Assembly (NCBI GenBank): GCA_949290355.1
Contig: CASERN010000011.1
Span: forward strand, 733,865-797,864
Length of the DNA: 64,000 nt
Source of the DNA: an uncultured bacterium
Lineage (GTDB): Bacteria; Cyanobacteriota; Vampirovibrionia; Gastranaerophilales; Gastranaerophilaceae
Reading direction: 5' to 3'
Both the position numbers and the translations under genes were made by a program. Of the stretch, positions 17,728-25,830 are shown in pieces. Every line of letters starts with the position of its first letter. The first letter of the stretch is position 1. The notes beneath the pieces are model-generated. The model was not told the DNA's origin. It ran no database searches and saw only the letters and a program-made list of their open reading frames with translations.

Positions 17728-18423
17728 ATGAAAAAAATATTCGGATTTACGTTAGCAGAGGTATTGATTACTCTAGGAATTATTGGCGTTGTCGCAGCAA
17801 TGACAATACCTACATTAATGGCTAATTATCAAAAGCAGGTATGGATAAATCAGTTGAAAAAGACTTATTCAGTTTTGAATGAGGGCTATAGGCAAATATA
17901 TGTCAATCAGGGCTGTACAGATATGACTTGTACAGGTTTTATGGATGGTGCTTACTTGAATTTTGATAATGAAGAAGTAAAAAATAAATTTGTTTCTACT
18001 TTTAAATTATCTAATGTCAATAATTCAAATCTTTTAAATTATAAAGTAAATACTGGCGGTGGTAATACAGGTTATACTTTTAATGATTTTTTAGATACAC
18101 CTACCTTATCAGGTACTACTGCGGATGGAAGTATTATTGGTTTTGTAGATGGGTATATTTTAGGTGGATTGATATCAGTTGATACAAATGGCTTAAGAGG
18201 CCCAAATGAGGTAGGAAGAGATATTTTTATATTTGTATATACAGATAAAATGATTGCTCCTTTTTATAGTAAGGCACATATAGATTGGGTTGGTGAATTT
18301 GGAATTGAAGGTTCTGCATCTGAAGATGAAAGGAAACAAGCTGTTGAGGAATATTGTAATGCTGACCAAAGAATGTCTTGTGCAGAAAAAATCATAATGG
18401 ACGGGTGGCAGATGAATTATTAA
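17728..18423 (+). CDS. Type IV prepilin-like protein A
   Basis: This 231-residue protein begins MKKIFGFTLAEVLITLGIIG, a class III prepilin signal. Prepilin peptidase would cut after the G before FTLAEV (E at +5 of the mature chain), leaving a hydrophobic helix for pseudopilus or pilus packing. The body contains VDTNGLRGPNEVGRDIF, shared with the next gene, and ends in a C-x-x-KII-x-DGW motif. No assembly ATPase, peptidase or platform gene is in the window. GGAGAG precedes the ATG. It lies downstream of the conserved 235-bp module and is followed by a terminator. Confidence 0.88.
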   Translation: MKKIFGFTLAEVLITLGIIGVVAAMTIPTLMANYQKQVWINQLKKTYSVLNEGYRQIYVNQGCTDMTCTGFMDGAYLNFDNEEVKNKFVSTFKLSNVNNSNLLNYKVNTGGGNTGYTFNDFLDTPTLSGTTADGSIIGFVDGYILGGLISVDTNGLRGPNEVGRDIFIFVYTDKMIAPFYSKAHIDWVGEFGIEGSASEDERKQAVEEYCNADQRMSCAEKIIMDGWQMNY

Positions 18424-18427
18424 TAGC

Positions 18428-18465
18428 AAAATAGCTGGCCTTAATTGGTCAGCTATTTTATTTTC
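18428..18465 (+). terminator. Terminator after prepilin A
   Basis: A 13-bp stem (AAAATAGCTGGCC and its partner, one G-T pair) has a 6-base loop and ends in a T-rich run. Confidence 0.85.
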
Positions 18466-18485
18466 TATAAATTATTTTTCTAATA

Positions 18486-18514
18486 TTGAAATTTCCTGAA
18501 AAATCTTTTATAAT
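18486..18514 (+). promoter_or_regulatory. Promoter P1 of prepilin module B
   Basis: TTGAAA, 17 bases, TATAAT. It lies upstream of the leader ORF of copy B. The sequence is unrelated to P1 of copy A but sits in the same place. Confidence 0.65.
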
Positions 18515-18550
18515 AAAAAAGTATTCAGATATAAGAAAGGAGCTAGATTT

Positions 18551-18598
18551 ATGGAAAGATTTAACGTAATACGGAGTTTCGGGGGGGGGGCGATTTAG
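18551..18598 (+). CDS. 15-codon upstream ORF with a ten-G tract (copy B)
   Basis: The ORF encodes MERFNVIRSFGGGAI and has an AAAGGAG site. The shifted frame after the tract is open up to the prepilin ATG and reads DLELLTRIFGG where copy A reads DLRLSTKVFGG. Two of these changes are conservative (K/R, V/I). Confidence 0.6.
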   Translation: MERFNVIRSFGGGAI

Positions 18599-18623
18599 AG
18601 CTCCTAACAAGAATTTTCGGGGG

Positions 18624-18651
18624 TTGCAAAAGTAAAAAAATCTGTTATAAT
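18624..18651 (+). promoter_or_regulatory. Promoter P2 of prepilin module B
   Basis: TTGCAA, 16 bases, TATAAT with extended -10. It is the same as in copies A and C. Confidence 0.65.
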
Positions 18652-18687
18652 GGTAATGTATATCATTACAATTATAGCGGAGAGTTT

Positions 18688-19437
18688 ATGAAAAAAATAT
18701 TCGGATTCACGTTAGCAGAGGTATTGATTACTCTAGGAATTATTGGCGTTGTCGCAGCAATGACAATACCATCAATTATTAACAAAACGAATAAAAAAGA
18801 GTTGCAAACATCTTTTAAAGCTGCATATTCGATATTAAGTCAAGCTGTGTCTCAAGTAGTTACTGAAGAAGGCGGTAATTTAAGAAAAACGTACGTATAT
18901 ACAGAACCAAATGATTCTACTTCATCTGGTGTTTGGTATCCAAATAATAAATTAATCGCAGATAAATTGTATTCAAAATTGAAAGTTATTGGCGAATGTA
19001 ATTATACAGGTTCTGTTAGAACATTTAATAAGTCCTCAGATTCACCTCAGATTGATAGGGGGACAGTAAAGCCTAATCGAGCTTTAGCTAATGGGATGTG
19101 TTTTAATGTTGGCATGAATGCTGGACAAATAAATTTGACTATTGATACTAATGGAACCAAAGGTCCAAATATTTTGGGATATGATATATTTTATTTTGAT
19201 ATAGATGATAGTGATAAGTTACGTCCAAAGCAGGCTTCATCTCACATATATACAGAAGATGAATTAGAAAATATATTTGGGACTAATTATTCTGATTCTT
19301 TGTCAGCAGTTCAATATGGAGATCCTTGTTCTTTAAATTCAAATCAGGCCGGTAATGGACTTGGTTGTGCCTATTATGCACTAATTGATCAAAATCCAGA
19401 TGATAAAACAAAAGGTTATTGGGAATCTTTGAGATAA
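18688..19437 (+). CDS. Type IV prepilin-like protein B
   Basis: This 249-residue protein has the same class III leader as protein A (FGFTLAEVLITLGIIG, cleavage before FTLAEV) and the body motif IDTNGTKGPNILGYDIF. Outside the leader and this motif it differs widely from protein A. It has several cysteines in the second half (NGMCFNVG, GDPCSLNS, GLGCAYYA), so disulfides after export are likely. It lies behind module B with GGAGAG before the ATG. It is probably a minor pilin or pseudopilin; the partner machinery is elsewhere. Confidence 0.88.
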   Translation: MKKIFGFTLAEVLITLGIIGVVAAMTIPSIINKTNKKELQTSFKAAYSILSQAVSQVVTEEGGNLRKTYVYTEPNDSTSSGVWYPNNKLIADKLYSKLKVIGECNYTGSVRTFNKSSDSPQIDRGTVKPNRALANGMCFNVGMNAGQINLTIDTNGTKGPNILGYDIFYFDIDDSDKLRPKQASSHIYTEDELENIFGTNYSDSLSAVQYGDPCSLNSNQAGNGLGCAYYALIDQNPDDKTKGYWESLR

Positions 19438-19440
19438 ATC

Positions 19441-19469
19441 TTGTATTTTTGTTGTGTTCCTGTTAAAAT
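19441..19469 (+). promoter_or_regulatory. gpmI promoter
   Basis: TTGTAT, 17 bases, TAAAAT with TGT just upstream (extended -10). It lies 31 bases before the gpmI ATG. Confidence 0.55.
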
Positions 19470-19500
19470 CTCTATGAAATATAGATAGGGGAATACGATT

Positions 19501-21030
19501 ATGACAGAAAAAAGAGTATTATTATGTATTATGGACGGTTGGGGAATTAGCAAAAATCATCCAGAGTATGATGCTACAAAACTTTCTCATCCAGTTCATG
19601 TTGATAAGTTAGAAAAAGAATATCCATCAATTTCTATTCACGCTGACGGGCAATATGTTGGTTTGCCTGATGGGCAAATGGGTAACAGTGAAGTCGGTCA
19701 TTTGAATTTAGGTGCAGGAAGAATTGTTTATCAAGATTTATCCAGAATTAACAGAGCTATTAAAGATGGTTCATTCTTCAAAAATGAACGCTTTTTGATG
19801 GCTATGAATCACGCAAAGGAAAATAATTCTGCTTTGCATATTTTTGGCTTGGTATCTACAGGTGGTGTTCATTCATCATTAGATCATTTGTTAGCATTGA
19901 TTAAGATGGCTGCCGATAACGGTTTAAAAAAAGTTTATGTACATGCATTTTTAGATGGTCGTGATACTCCTCCTCAGAGTGCTTGTACATTCATTCAACC
20001 TGTTGAAGATGAGTTGAAAAAATATAATTTACCGCCTGTTGCAACAATTATTGGACGTTATTATATAATGGACAGAGATAATCGCTGGGATAGAGTTGAA
20101 AAAGGATACAATGCTTTATTATTTGGTGATGGTGAAAAAGCCGCTTCTGCTTGTGAAGGTGTAAAAGCGTCTTACGCAAGAGGTGATAATGACGAATTTG
20201 TTCTTCCTACAGTTATTGGTGGTGAAGAATCAAGGATTCATGATAATGATTCTATTATCTTTATTAACTTTAGACCTGATAGAGCAAGAGAAATTTCTAA
20301 AGCACTTAATTTCAAAGATTTTGACGGTTTTGAAAGAAAGAAAGTTCTTAAAAATCTTTGCTATATTACAATGACAAGTTACAATGAAGATTTTACATTC
20401 CCTGTAGCTTTCCCAAAAGAACATCTTGTGAATATTTTAGGTGATGTTCTTGAAGCGAATGGAATTCATCAATTTAGAACTGCTGAAACAGAAAAATATG
20501 CTCATGTTACATTTTTCTTCAATGGCGGTATTGATGAACCTCAACCTCATGAAACAAGAGTACTTGTACCATCTCCAAAAGTTGCTACTTACGATATCCA
20601 GCCTGAGATGAGCGCTCCTGAAGTATGTGAAAATGTTTTGAAAGCAATTGAAAATCCTGAATACGGTTTTATATTAGTAAACTTTGCAAACCCAGATATG
20701 GTTGGTCATACAGGTGTTCTTGAAGCTGCAGAAAAAGCATGTCATACAGTTGATGAATGTGTTGGTAAAATAGCAGATGCTTGTAAAGAACACGGTATAA
20801 TAATGCTGTTAACTGCCGATCATGGTAATTCTGAGGTTATGGTAAATCCAGATACTGGGAAACCTCAGACAGCGCATACTACAAACAAAGTTCCATTTGT
20901 CTTGATTAATGCCCCTAAAGATATACAATTAAAAGACGATGGTGCTTTATGTAATATCGCTCCAACGGTTCTTCAATTGCTTGGTATTACAAAACCGGCT
21001 GAAATGGATTGCGATTCATTGATTAAATAG
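19501..21030 (+). CDS. gpmI: 2,3-bisphosphoglycerate-independent phosphoglycerate mutase
   Basis: It interconverts 3- and 2-phosphoglycerate in glycolysis using two Mn ions and a phosphoserine intermediate. The N-terminal metal motif is LLCIMDGWGIS. The catalytic serine is in MGNSEVGHLNLGAGR. The insert domain has FLDGRDTPP and YYIMDRDNRWDR. The C-terminal metal motifs are NFANPDMVGHTG and LLTADHGNSE. The length of 509 is normal. A good GGGGA site precedes the ATG, and a strong terminator follows. Confidence 0.97.
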   Translation: MTEKRVLLCIMDGWGISKNHPEYDATKLSHPVHVDKLEKEYPSISIHADGQYVGLPDGQMGNSEVGHLNLGAGRIVYQDLSRINRAIKDGSFFKNERFLMAMNHAKENNSALHIFGLVSTGGVHSSLDHLLALIKMAADNGLKKVYVHAFLDGRDTPPQSACTFIQPVEDELKKYNLPPVATIIGRYYIMDRDNRWDRVEKGYNALLFGDGEKAASACEGVKASYARGDNDEFVLPTVIGGEESRIHDNDSIIFINFRPDRAREISKALNFKDFDGFERKKVLKNLCYITMTSYNEDFTFPVAFPKEHLVNILGDVLEANGIHQFRTAETEKYAHVTFFFNGGIDEPQPHETRVLVPSPKVATYDIQPEMSAPEVCENVLKAIENPEYGFILVNFANPDMVGHTGVLEAAEKACHTVDECVGKIADACKEHGIIMLLTADHGNSEVMVNPDTGKPQTAHTTNKVPFVLINAPKDIQLKDDGALCNIAPTVLQLLGITKPAEMDCDSLIK

Positions 21031-21033
21031 AAA

Positions 21034-21070
21034 AAAATAAGATGCCGTATAAAACGGCATCTTATTTTGT
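21034..21070 (+). terminator. Terminator after gpmI
   Basis: A perfect 15-bp stem (AAAATAAGATGCCGT and complement) with a 5-base loop ends in TTTT. Confidence 0.92.
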
Positions 21071-21093
21071 AAAAAATATTATATAAGGTGATT

Positions 21094-24066
21094 ATGGTTG
21101 AGAATAAAGTTTTAGATATTGATTTTTCATTTAAAAAAAATAATGTTGATGAATTGTTTTTTAATTTATCAGAGAATCCTGATGGATTTAAGAACAAGGA
21201 TTTCAGATATACTCTAAGTTTAATATATCAAACTGTTGAAGATGAATTTGCAGGAGTATTTTTAAGCCCAAATGCTCCGACAAGAAATACTGATTTCTTT
21301 TTGGTGAACAATAATGATAAATTATCTTTTTTTGTTACGCCAACTAATAATTTTCAGTATTATTTAAAATCTAAAGGTTCATTATTCCGCTTTAAATCTG
21401 AAGTTATGGATGATAAAGTCGGTTATGCAATGAGCCTAGATTTAGTAATGGATTATTTTGGCGGTTTCGGAAATGTCGTAGATCTAGAGTCATTGACGCC
21501 GACTTTTATTTATCTTAACAAGCTTACTTATTTTGTAATGAAACTAATAGAAAAGCTTTATTTTATTCCAACCATAAAAAAACACGGTTCTATGTTCAGG
21601 ATTGTGTATGAACCTATTATCAACTCTCAACAACTGGCTAGAATCATAAACCAATTTGAAGAAAATATGCCTGAAAATTTATTTATAAAAGGAGAAAAAC
21701 CTAAGAATTTTATAAATGAATTTATATATAATTATTTAAACTATGTTATTTATAAATTTCTTGCAATTAAGGCTTATAAATTTAAAGATGTAAAATCCGG
21801 AACTTATATGATTAAGGATTTGGAACAGCGCTCGGTGATGAAAGGTTTAGATATAGCCGAAAGCTTTTCTCAGTGGTTTGATGAGCTTTATTTGGGGAAA
21901 TATGATGTTATTCCGTTTTTCAAAATTGATAAATTGGAAGGTCAAGAACTTTTCAGGTTGAAAGTCTATATTAAAAACAGAAAAACAAATGAAGATGTAT
22001 TGATAGATAAATTATATACAGATGAAGAAGTTTTTGATGCAAACTCTTCAGATATTGCTAGAATTGTTGAAAAACAGCTTAATTATGCAATTCGTTACAT
22101 GCCAGAGTTAGAAGACTTGTTTGAAGATGAAGATAAGCTAGCTCTTGATTTAGATTTGAATCAAGTATACAAAATTATTACACAAACAGCTTATTATCTT
22201 CAAAAAGCTCAAATAGAAGTTATTTTGCCTAAAGAATTAACTAATATAGTTGTTCCAAGAGCCTCTATTAATGCACGTGTAAAAAACTCCAGATCCAAAG
22301 ATTTGGCTGATATATTTAACAATACTTCTTCATCAAAAATATCGTTAGATGATATTCTTGATTTTTCATATGAAATTGCAATTGGTAATGAAAAATTGTC
22401 TATTGAGGAATTCAATAATCTTATTCAAGGACAAAATGGACTAATAAAATATAAAAATAAATATGTATTAATTGATCAAGACGATACTAAAAAGATTTTT
22501 GAGCAGCTTGCTAAAGCTAATCTAAAATCAATGTCTCGTATGGAATTGATTCATGCATCAATGTCAGGACAGCTTGATCAATATGATTTTGATTATGATG
22601 AAGCTTTTGCAAAAGTTATTCAAGACTTCAATAAGCCTGTTGAGGTTACCCCTCCTGCTACATTGAAAGGAGAATTAAGACCTTATCAGCAAACCGGTCT
22701 TAAATGGTTATGGACAAATATTTCAAAAGGCTTTGGTGCTTGTATGGCAGATGATATGGGGTTAGGTAAAACTATACAAGTCATTAGCCTTATATTAAAA
22801 ATGAAAGAGGAAAATAAGCTTGATAAGCCTGTATTGGTAATTTGCCCTACTACTTTGATGGGAAATTGGATGAAAGAGCTTCAAATGTTTGCTCCATCTT
22901 TAGATGCTGTGATTTATCACGGCCCTGAAAGAAAACTTGATTTAAAACATGATGTCATTTTAACGACTTACGCAATCATGAGAATTGATGTTGAAGAGTT
23001 GAAAAAGAATCAATGGGGAATTATTATTGTTGACGAAGCCCAAAATATTAAAAATCCGGATACTGCACAGACTTTAGCTATAAAAATGTTAAAATCAGAT
23101 GTAAAAATTGCTATGACAGGTACTCCTGTTGAAAATAGATTGACAGAGCTTTGGTCAATATTTGATTTCATCAACCACGGTTACCTTGGAACTTTAAGAG
23201 AGTTTCAAAAAAGTTATGCAATTCCTATTGAGCGATTTAAGGAAACTTCCCGCGCTGCTAAATTGAAGATGTCTGTATCTCCATTTGTATTAAGACGTTT
23301 AAAAACAGATAAACATGTTATTACTGATTTGCCAGAAAAAATGGTTATTAATGATTACTGTTACTTGTCTAAATCTCAAGCTGTACTTTATGAAAAGACT
23401 CTTAATGAAATGATGGAAAAAATTTCAGGTTTTACAGGTATAAACAGACGTGGGAATATATTCAAATTAATAACAGCTTTGAAGCAAATTTGTAACCATC
23501 CTTATCAATTCTTAAAGGGTGGAGAAATCAATAAGGAATTATCAGGTAAAATGGATAAATGTATTTCTACTGTTCAAAGCATACTTGATAATAATGAAAA
23601 AACTCTTATTTTTACTCAATATAAAGAAATGGGTGATATATTATGCAAGGTTATAAATGATGAGTGCAATACAGACCCTCTATTTTTCCATGGTTCTTTA
23701 ACAGTAAATCAAAGAGAAGAGCTTATAAGTCGTTTCCAAAATGAGGATTCGGCAAAAATTATGGTTCTATCATTAAAGGCTGGTGGAACTGGTTTGAATT
23801 TAACAAGTGCTACAAATGTTATTCATTATGATTTATGGTGGAACCCTGCTGTAGAAGATCAGGCCACAGATAGAACTTATCGTATAGGTCAAGATAAAAA
23901 TGTTATGGTGCATAGAATGATTACTCTTGGAACATTTGAAGAAAAAATTGATGAAATGCTAAAAGCCAAAAAAGAACTTGCTGATCTTGCAGTATATGAA
24001 GGTGAAAAAATCATTACAGAGTTATCAGATGATGAAATTTATCAAATATTTACTCTATCAGCATAG
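21094..24066 (+). CDS. SNF2/Swi2-family helicase-like ATPase
   Basis: This protein of about 990 residues has a 510-residue N-terminal region without recognised motifs, then a complete Snf2 motor. LRPYQQTGLKWL and Walker A ADDMGLGKT (near 553-560) come first. DEAQNIKNPD is the motif II box, and MTGTPVENRL is motif III. In the second lobe are LIFTQYKEMGD, LSLKAGGTGLNLT and DRTYRIGQ. Bacterial Snf2 proteins of this RapA/HepA-like type remodel protein-DNA or RNA polymerase complexes; the target here is unknown. I chose the ATG at 21094 with AAGGTG upstream. A GTG at 21088 is also possible. Confidence 0.92.
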   Translation: MVENKVLDIDFSFKKNNVDELFFNLSENPDGFKNKDFRYTLSLIYQTVEDEFAGVFLSPNAPTRNTDFFLVNNNDKLSFFVTPTNNFQYYLKSKGSLFRFKSEVMDDKVGYAMSLDLVMDYFGGFGNVVDLESLTPTFIYLNKLTYFVMKLIEKLYFIPTIKKHGSMFRIVYEPIINSQQLARIINQFEENMPENLFIKGEKPKNFINEFIYNYLNYVIYKFLAIKAYKFKDVKSGTYMIKDLEQRSVMKGLDIAESFSQWFDELYLGKYDVIPFFKIDKLEGQELFRLKVYIKNRKTNEDVLIDKLYTDEEVFDANSSDIARIVEKQLNYAIRYMPELEDLFEDEDKLALDLDLNQVYKIITQTAYYLQKAQIEVILPKELTNIVVPRASINARVKNSRSKDLADIFNNTSSSKISLDDILDFSYEIAIGNEKLSIEEFNNLIQGQNGLIKYKNKYVLIDQDDTKKIFEQLAKANLKSMSRMELIHASMSGQLDQYDFDYDEAFAKVIQDFNKPVEVTPPATLKGELRPYQQTGLKWLWTNISKGFGACMADDMGLGKTIQVISLILKMKEENKLDKPVLVICPTTLMGNWMKELQMFAPSLDAVIYHGPERKLDLKHDVILTTYAIMRIDVEELKKNQWGIIIVDEAQNIKNPDTAQTLAIKMLKSDVKIAMTGTPVENRLTELWSIFDFINHGYLGTLREFQKSYAIPIERFKETSRAAKLKMSVSPFVLRRLKTDKHVITDLPEKMVINDYCYLSKSQAVLYEKTLNEMMEKISGFTGINRRGNIFKLITALKQICNHPYQFLKGGEINKELSGKMDKCISTVQSILDNNEKTLIFTQYKEMGDILCKVINDECNTDPLFFHGSLTVNQREELISRFQNEDSAKIMVLSLKAGGTGLNLTSATNVIHYDLWWNPAVEDQATDRTYRIGQDKNVMVHRMITLGTFEEKIDEMLKAKKELADLAVYEGEKIITELSDDEIYQIFTLSA

Positions 24067-24141
24067 TTGACTTGAATTTTATTTTAAGTTATTATAATTG
24101 TAATAATTAGTAAAAATGCTATAAAGGTGGTGAAAATATAA

Positions 24142-24315
24142 ATGGCAGAAGTTAAAGTTGGCGAAAACGAATCAATTGAAAGCGCATTGCGTCGTTTCAA
24201 AAAGAAAATTCAAAAAGCCGGTATTCTTTCAGAAGTAAAAAAACGTGAAAGATATGAGAAACCAAGCGTAAAAAGAAAACGTAAATCTGAAGCTGCTCGT
24301 AAAAGAAAAGTGTAA
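24142..24315 (+). CDS. rpsU: 30S ribosomal protein S21
   Basis: This 57-residue basic protein reads [20 protein letters not shown] followed by [20 protein letters not shown] and a Lys/Arg-rich tail. This is the S21 pattern, in which the [11 protein letters not shown] core is highly conserved. AAAGGTGG precedes the ATG. It lies between the SNF2 gene and prepilin module C and is closed by its own terminator. Confidence 0.96.
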   Translation: MAEVKVGENESIESALRRFKKKIQKAGILSEVKKRERYEKPSVKRKRKSEAARKRKV

Positions 24316-24333
24316 GATTACATAGATATAATA

Positions 24334-24369
24334 AATAGAGACATAGTTTTTTACTATGTCTCTATTTTT
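24334..24369 (+). terminator. Terminator after rpsU
   Basis: A 13-bp stem (AATAGAGACATAG and complement) with a T-rich loop is followed by TTTT. Confidence 0.9.
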
Positions 24370-24381
24370 AATAATGCATTA

Positions 24382-24409
24382 TTGAAAATATTATAAAATA
24401 TGTTAAAAT
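24382..24409 (+). promoter_or_regulatory. Promoter P1 of prepilin module C
   Basis: TTGAAA, 16 bases, TAAAAT, starting just after the rpsU terminator. Confidence 0.55.
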
Positions 24410-24443
24410 GACAATATACACAATAAAGAAAGGAGCTAGATTT

Positions 24444-24491
24444 ATGAAAAGATTTGATGTATTGCAGAATTTCGGGGGGGGGGCGATTTAA
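24444..24491 (+). CDS. 15-codon upstream ORF with a ten-G tract (copy C)
   Basis: The ORF encodes MKRFDVLQNFGGGAI and has an AAAGGAG site. As in the other copies, the -1 frame is open from the G tract to the prepilin ATG. Confidence 0.6.
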   Translation: MKRFDVLQNFGGGAI

Positions 24492-24516
24492 GGCTTTCTA
24501 CAAAGGTTTTCGGGGG

Positions 24517-24544
24517 TTGCAAAAGTAAAAAAATCTGTTATAAT
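24517..24544 (+). promoter_or_regulatory. Promoter P2 of prepilin module C
   Basis: TTGCAA, 16 bases, TATAAT with extended -10. It is identical to P2 of copies A and B. Confidence 0.65.
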
Positions 24545-24580
24545 GGTAATGTATATCATCACAATTATAGCGGAGAGTTT

Positions 24581-25285
24581 ATGAAAAAAATATTTGGATT
24601 TACGTTAGCAGAGGTATTGATTACTCTGGGGATTATCGGGGTTGTAGCAGCATTAACGATACCAGTATTGATGCAAAAATATAAAAATCAAGTGGTAGAG
24701 ACTCGTTTAAAAAAATTCTATACTTCTATAAATCAAGCTATAAAAATGTCTGAGTCTCAAAATGGGCCAAAAGAATTCTGGTATGCAAGTTATTCAGGAG
24801 CAGTAATTGGAGATGATGGAAAACCTATTGAGGGTACATCTCAGGCTCAAGCGTGGTTCGAAAATTATATTGGAAAGTATATGAATATTCTAAAATATGA
24901 AACATTGTCTGATGGTACTTTTTTGGTATATTTCCCTGATGGATCATCTTTAGAACAATTGAATAGGACTCAGTCTAGGGATTGGACTTTTTATCCTGGA
25001 GATCCACATAAATGTCTAGAAAAATACAATAATCAAGTCTATGATACTATTGGTAGATGTAGCTTTGCATTTCAATTTATGCCTACAGTATCAAATGAAT
25101 ATGGATATCTATGGACTTATCATATAAATAAAGGCTTTGAGCCATGGCGTTATAGTTGGAATGGTGATTTAGATGAACTATATACTGATTGTGCTAGTAA
25201 TGCCCATCGAAAGTATTGTACTGCGATTATTCAAAATAACGGATGGAAAATCCCAAATAATTACCCACAAAAAATATTTTATTAA
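24581..25285 (+). CDS. Type IV prepilin-like protein C
   Basis: This 234-residue protein has the prepilin leader MKKIFGFTLAEVLITLGIIG. The body differs from proteins A and B. It lacks the DTNG-x-x-GPN motif but keeps a C-terminal C-x-x-I-x-x-NGWKI motif comparable with that of protein A. It is rich in aromatics (FWYASYSG, WTFYPGD). Paired cysteines (HKCLEKY, GRCSFAF, TDCASN, KYCTAI) suggest disulfides. It sits behind module C and ends at a terminator. Probably a minor pilin or pseudopilin. Confidence 0.87.
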   Translation: MKKIFGFTLAEVLITLGIIGVVAALTIPVLMQKYKNQVVETRLKKFYTSINQAIKMSESQNGPKEFWYASYSGAVIGDDGKPIEGTSQAQAWFENYIGKYMNILKYETLSDGTFLVYFPDGSSLEQLNRTQSRDWTFYPGDPHKCLEKYNNQVYDTIGRCSFAFQFMPTVSNEYGYLWTYHINKGFEPWRYSWNGDLDELYTDCASNAHRKYCTAIIQNNGWKIPNNYPQKIFY

Positions 25286-25312
25286 AAAAACTGCTTAAAG
25301 CAGTTTTTTTTA
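25284..25312. terminator. Terminator between prepilin C and the convergent small gene
   Basis: An AAAAAAACTGCT/AGCAGTTTTTTT hairpin with a 3-base loop could act in both directions. Confidence 0.85.
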
Positions 25313-25573
25313 AGCCAATATATTCAAAGATTTTTTATGATTAGTTTGCATTTTTTCTTGCAGAAAAGTTAATTTATAAAGAAATTTATTAGTTGGCAAA
25401 TCAAGACCAACTTGTTTATCTATTTTATTTAGCATACTTAAATCATGTTCTCCGCCAAAAGTATGTGTAGAATTTTGAGAACTCATTTTAGCATTAGAAT
25501 TTTGCAATTGAGCTGCAGAGGAATTATTTATTAAATTATTGTTACTAAAACGGACTATTGAAGAAACTAACAT
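25310..25573 (-). CDS. Small hypothetical protein
   Basis: This 87-residue protein has an Asn/Ser/Gln-rich first half (NNNLINNSSAAQLQNSNA), a THTFGGEHDL motif and a helical, basic second half (FLYKLTFLQEKMQTNHKK). A good AGGAG site lies 8 bases before the ATG. No family is recognised. Its style (short, Asn-rich start followed by a TFGG-type motif) resembles other small proteins of this window such as the one at 36806-37198. Confidence 0.6.
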   Translation of the reverse strand: MLVSSIVRFSNNNLINNSSAAQLQNSNAKMSSQNSTHTFGGEHDLSMLNKIDKQVGLDLPTNKFLYKLTFLQEKMQTNHKKSLNILA

Positions 25574-25665
25574 TCCTTAACTCCTACATGTCTCCTACCT
25601 TTTTATTATAATCCAGCTATAAAATTAAATCAAGTATTAATTTTTGTAACAATGTGGGTAATCTT

Positions 25666-25701
25666 TGAAATTAGATAATGTTTATATACTTTATATATAT
25701 G
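25666..25701 (+). promoter_or_regulatory. Bipartite promoter-like element (copy h)
   Basis: TGAAATT, 12 bases, TATACTTTATATATAT. The second box and the spacing are the same as upstream of the genes starting at 45396, 46524 and 47597. It drives the small unit at 25706-25832. Confidence 0.55.
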
Positions 25702-25737
25702 TATACATTAAATAACATAAGGTTATTAAGAGAGAGA

Positions 25738-25791
25738 ATGTATACATCAAAAAAAGAGAGAGATTTTAAATTCCTATTCCTACCTTCCTAA
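25738..25791 (+). CDS. 17-codon small ORF
   Basis: The ORF encodes MYTSKKERDFKFLFLPS after an AGAGAGAGA purine stretch that could serve as a weak ribosome binding site. It is either a real small peptide or a chance frame inside a small RNA. Confidence 0.25.
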   Translation: MYTSKKERDFKFLFLPS

Positions 25792-25803
25792 AAAAAATTT
25801 TTC

Positions 25804-25830
25804 ACCTCCTTATTATTTAAGGGGGTTTTT
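25804..25830 (+). terminator. Terminator of the small unit
   Basis: ACCTCCTT pairs with AAGGGGGT (one G-T pair) around a 7-base loop, followed by TTTT. Confidence 0.65.

Larger units (their letters stand above)
17576..17810 (+). repeat. Prepilin 5' module, copy A (235 bp)
   Basis: The module covers a ribosome binding site, a 15-codon ORF with a G10 tract, promoter P2, the untranslated leader and the first 27-28 codons of the prepilin gene. Copies B (18536-18770) and C (24429-24663) have exactly the same length with no gaps. Similarity stops abruptly at both ends. Confidence 0.9.
18536..18770 (+). repeat. Prepilin 5' module, copy B (235 bp)
   Basis: Copy B is identical to copy A in the last 150 bp except for two bases. 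Differences cluster in the leader codons and in the 25 bp after the G tract. The G10 length is the same. Confidence 0.9.
24429..24663 (+). repeat. Prepilin 5' module, copy C (235 bp)
   Basis: Copy C is nearly identical to copy A up to the prepilin ATG. It differs from A and B at several third codon positions in the coding part. The G10 tract and all spacings are conserved. Confidence 0.9.

Noticed and set aside
21088-21093. GTG at 21088 as start of the SNF2 gene
   Set aside because: The AAGGTG stretch fits better as the ribosome binding site of the ATG at 21094.
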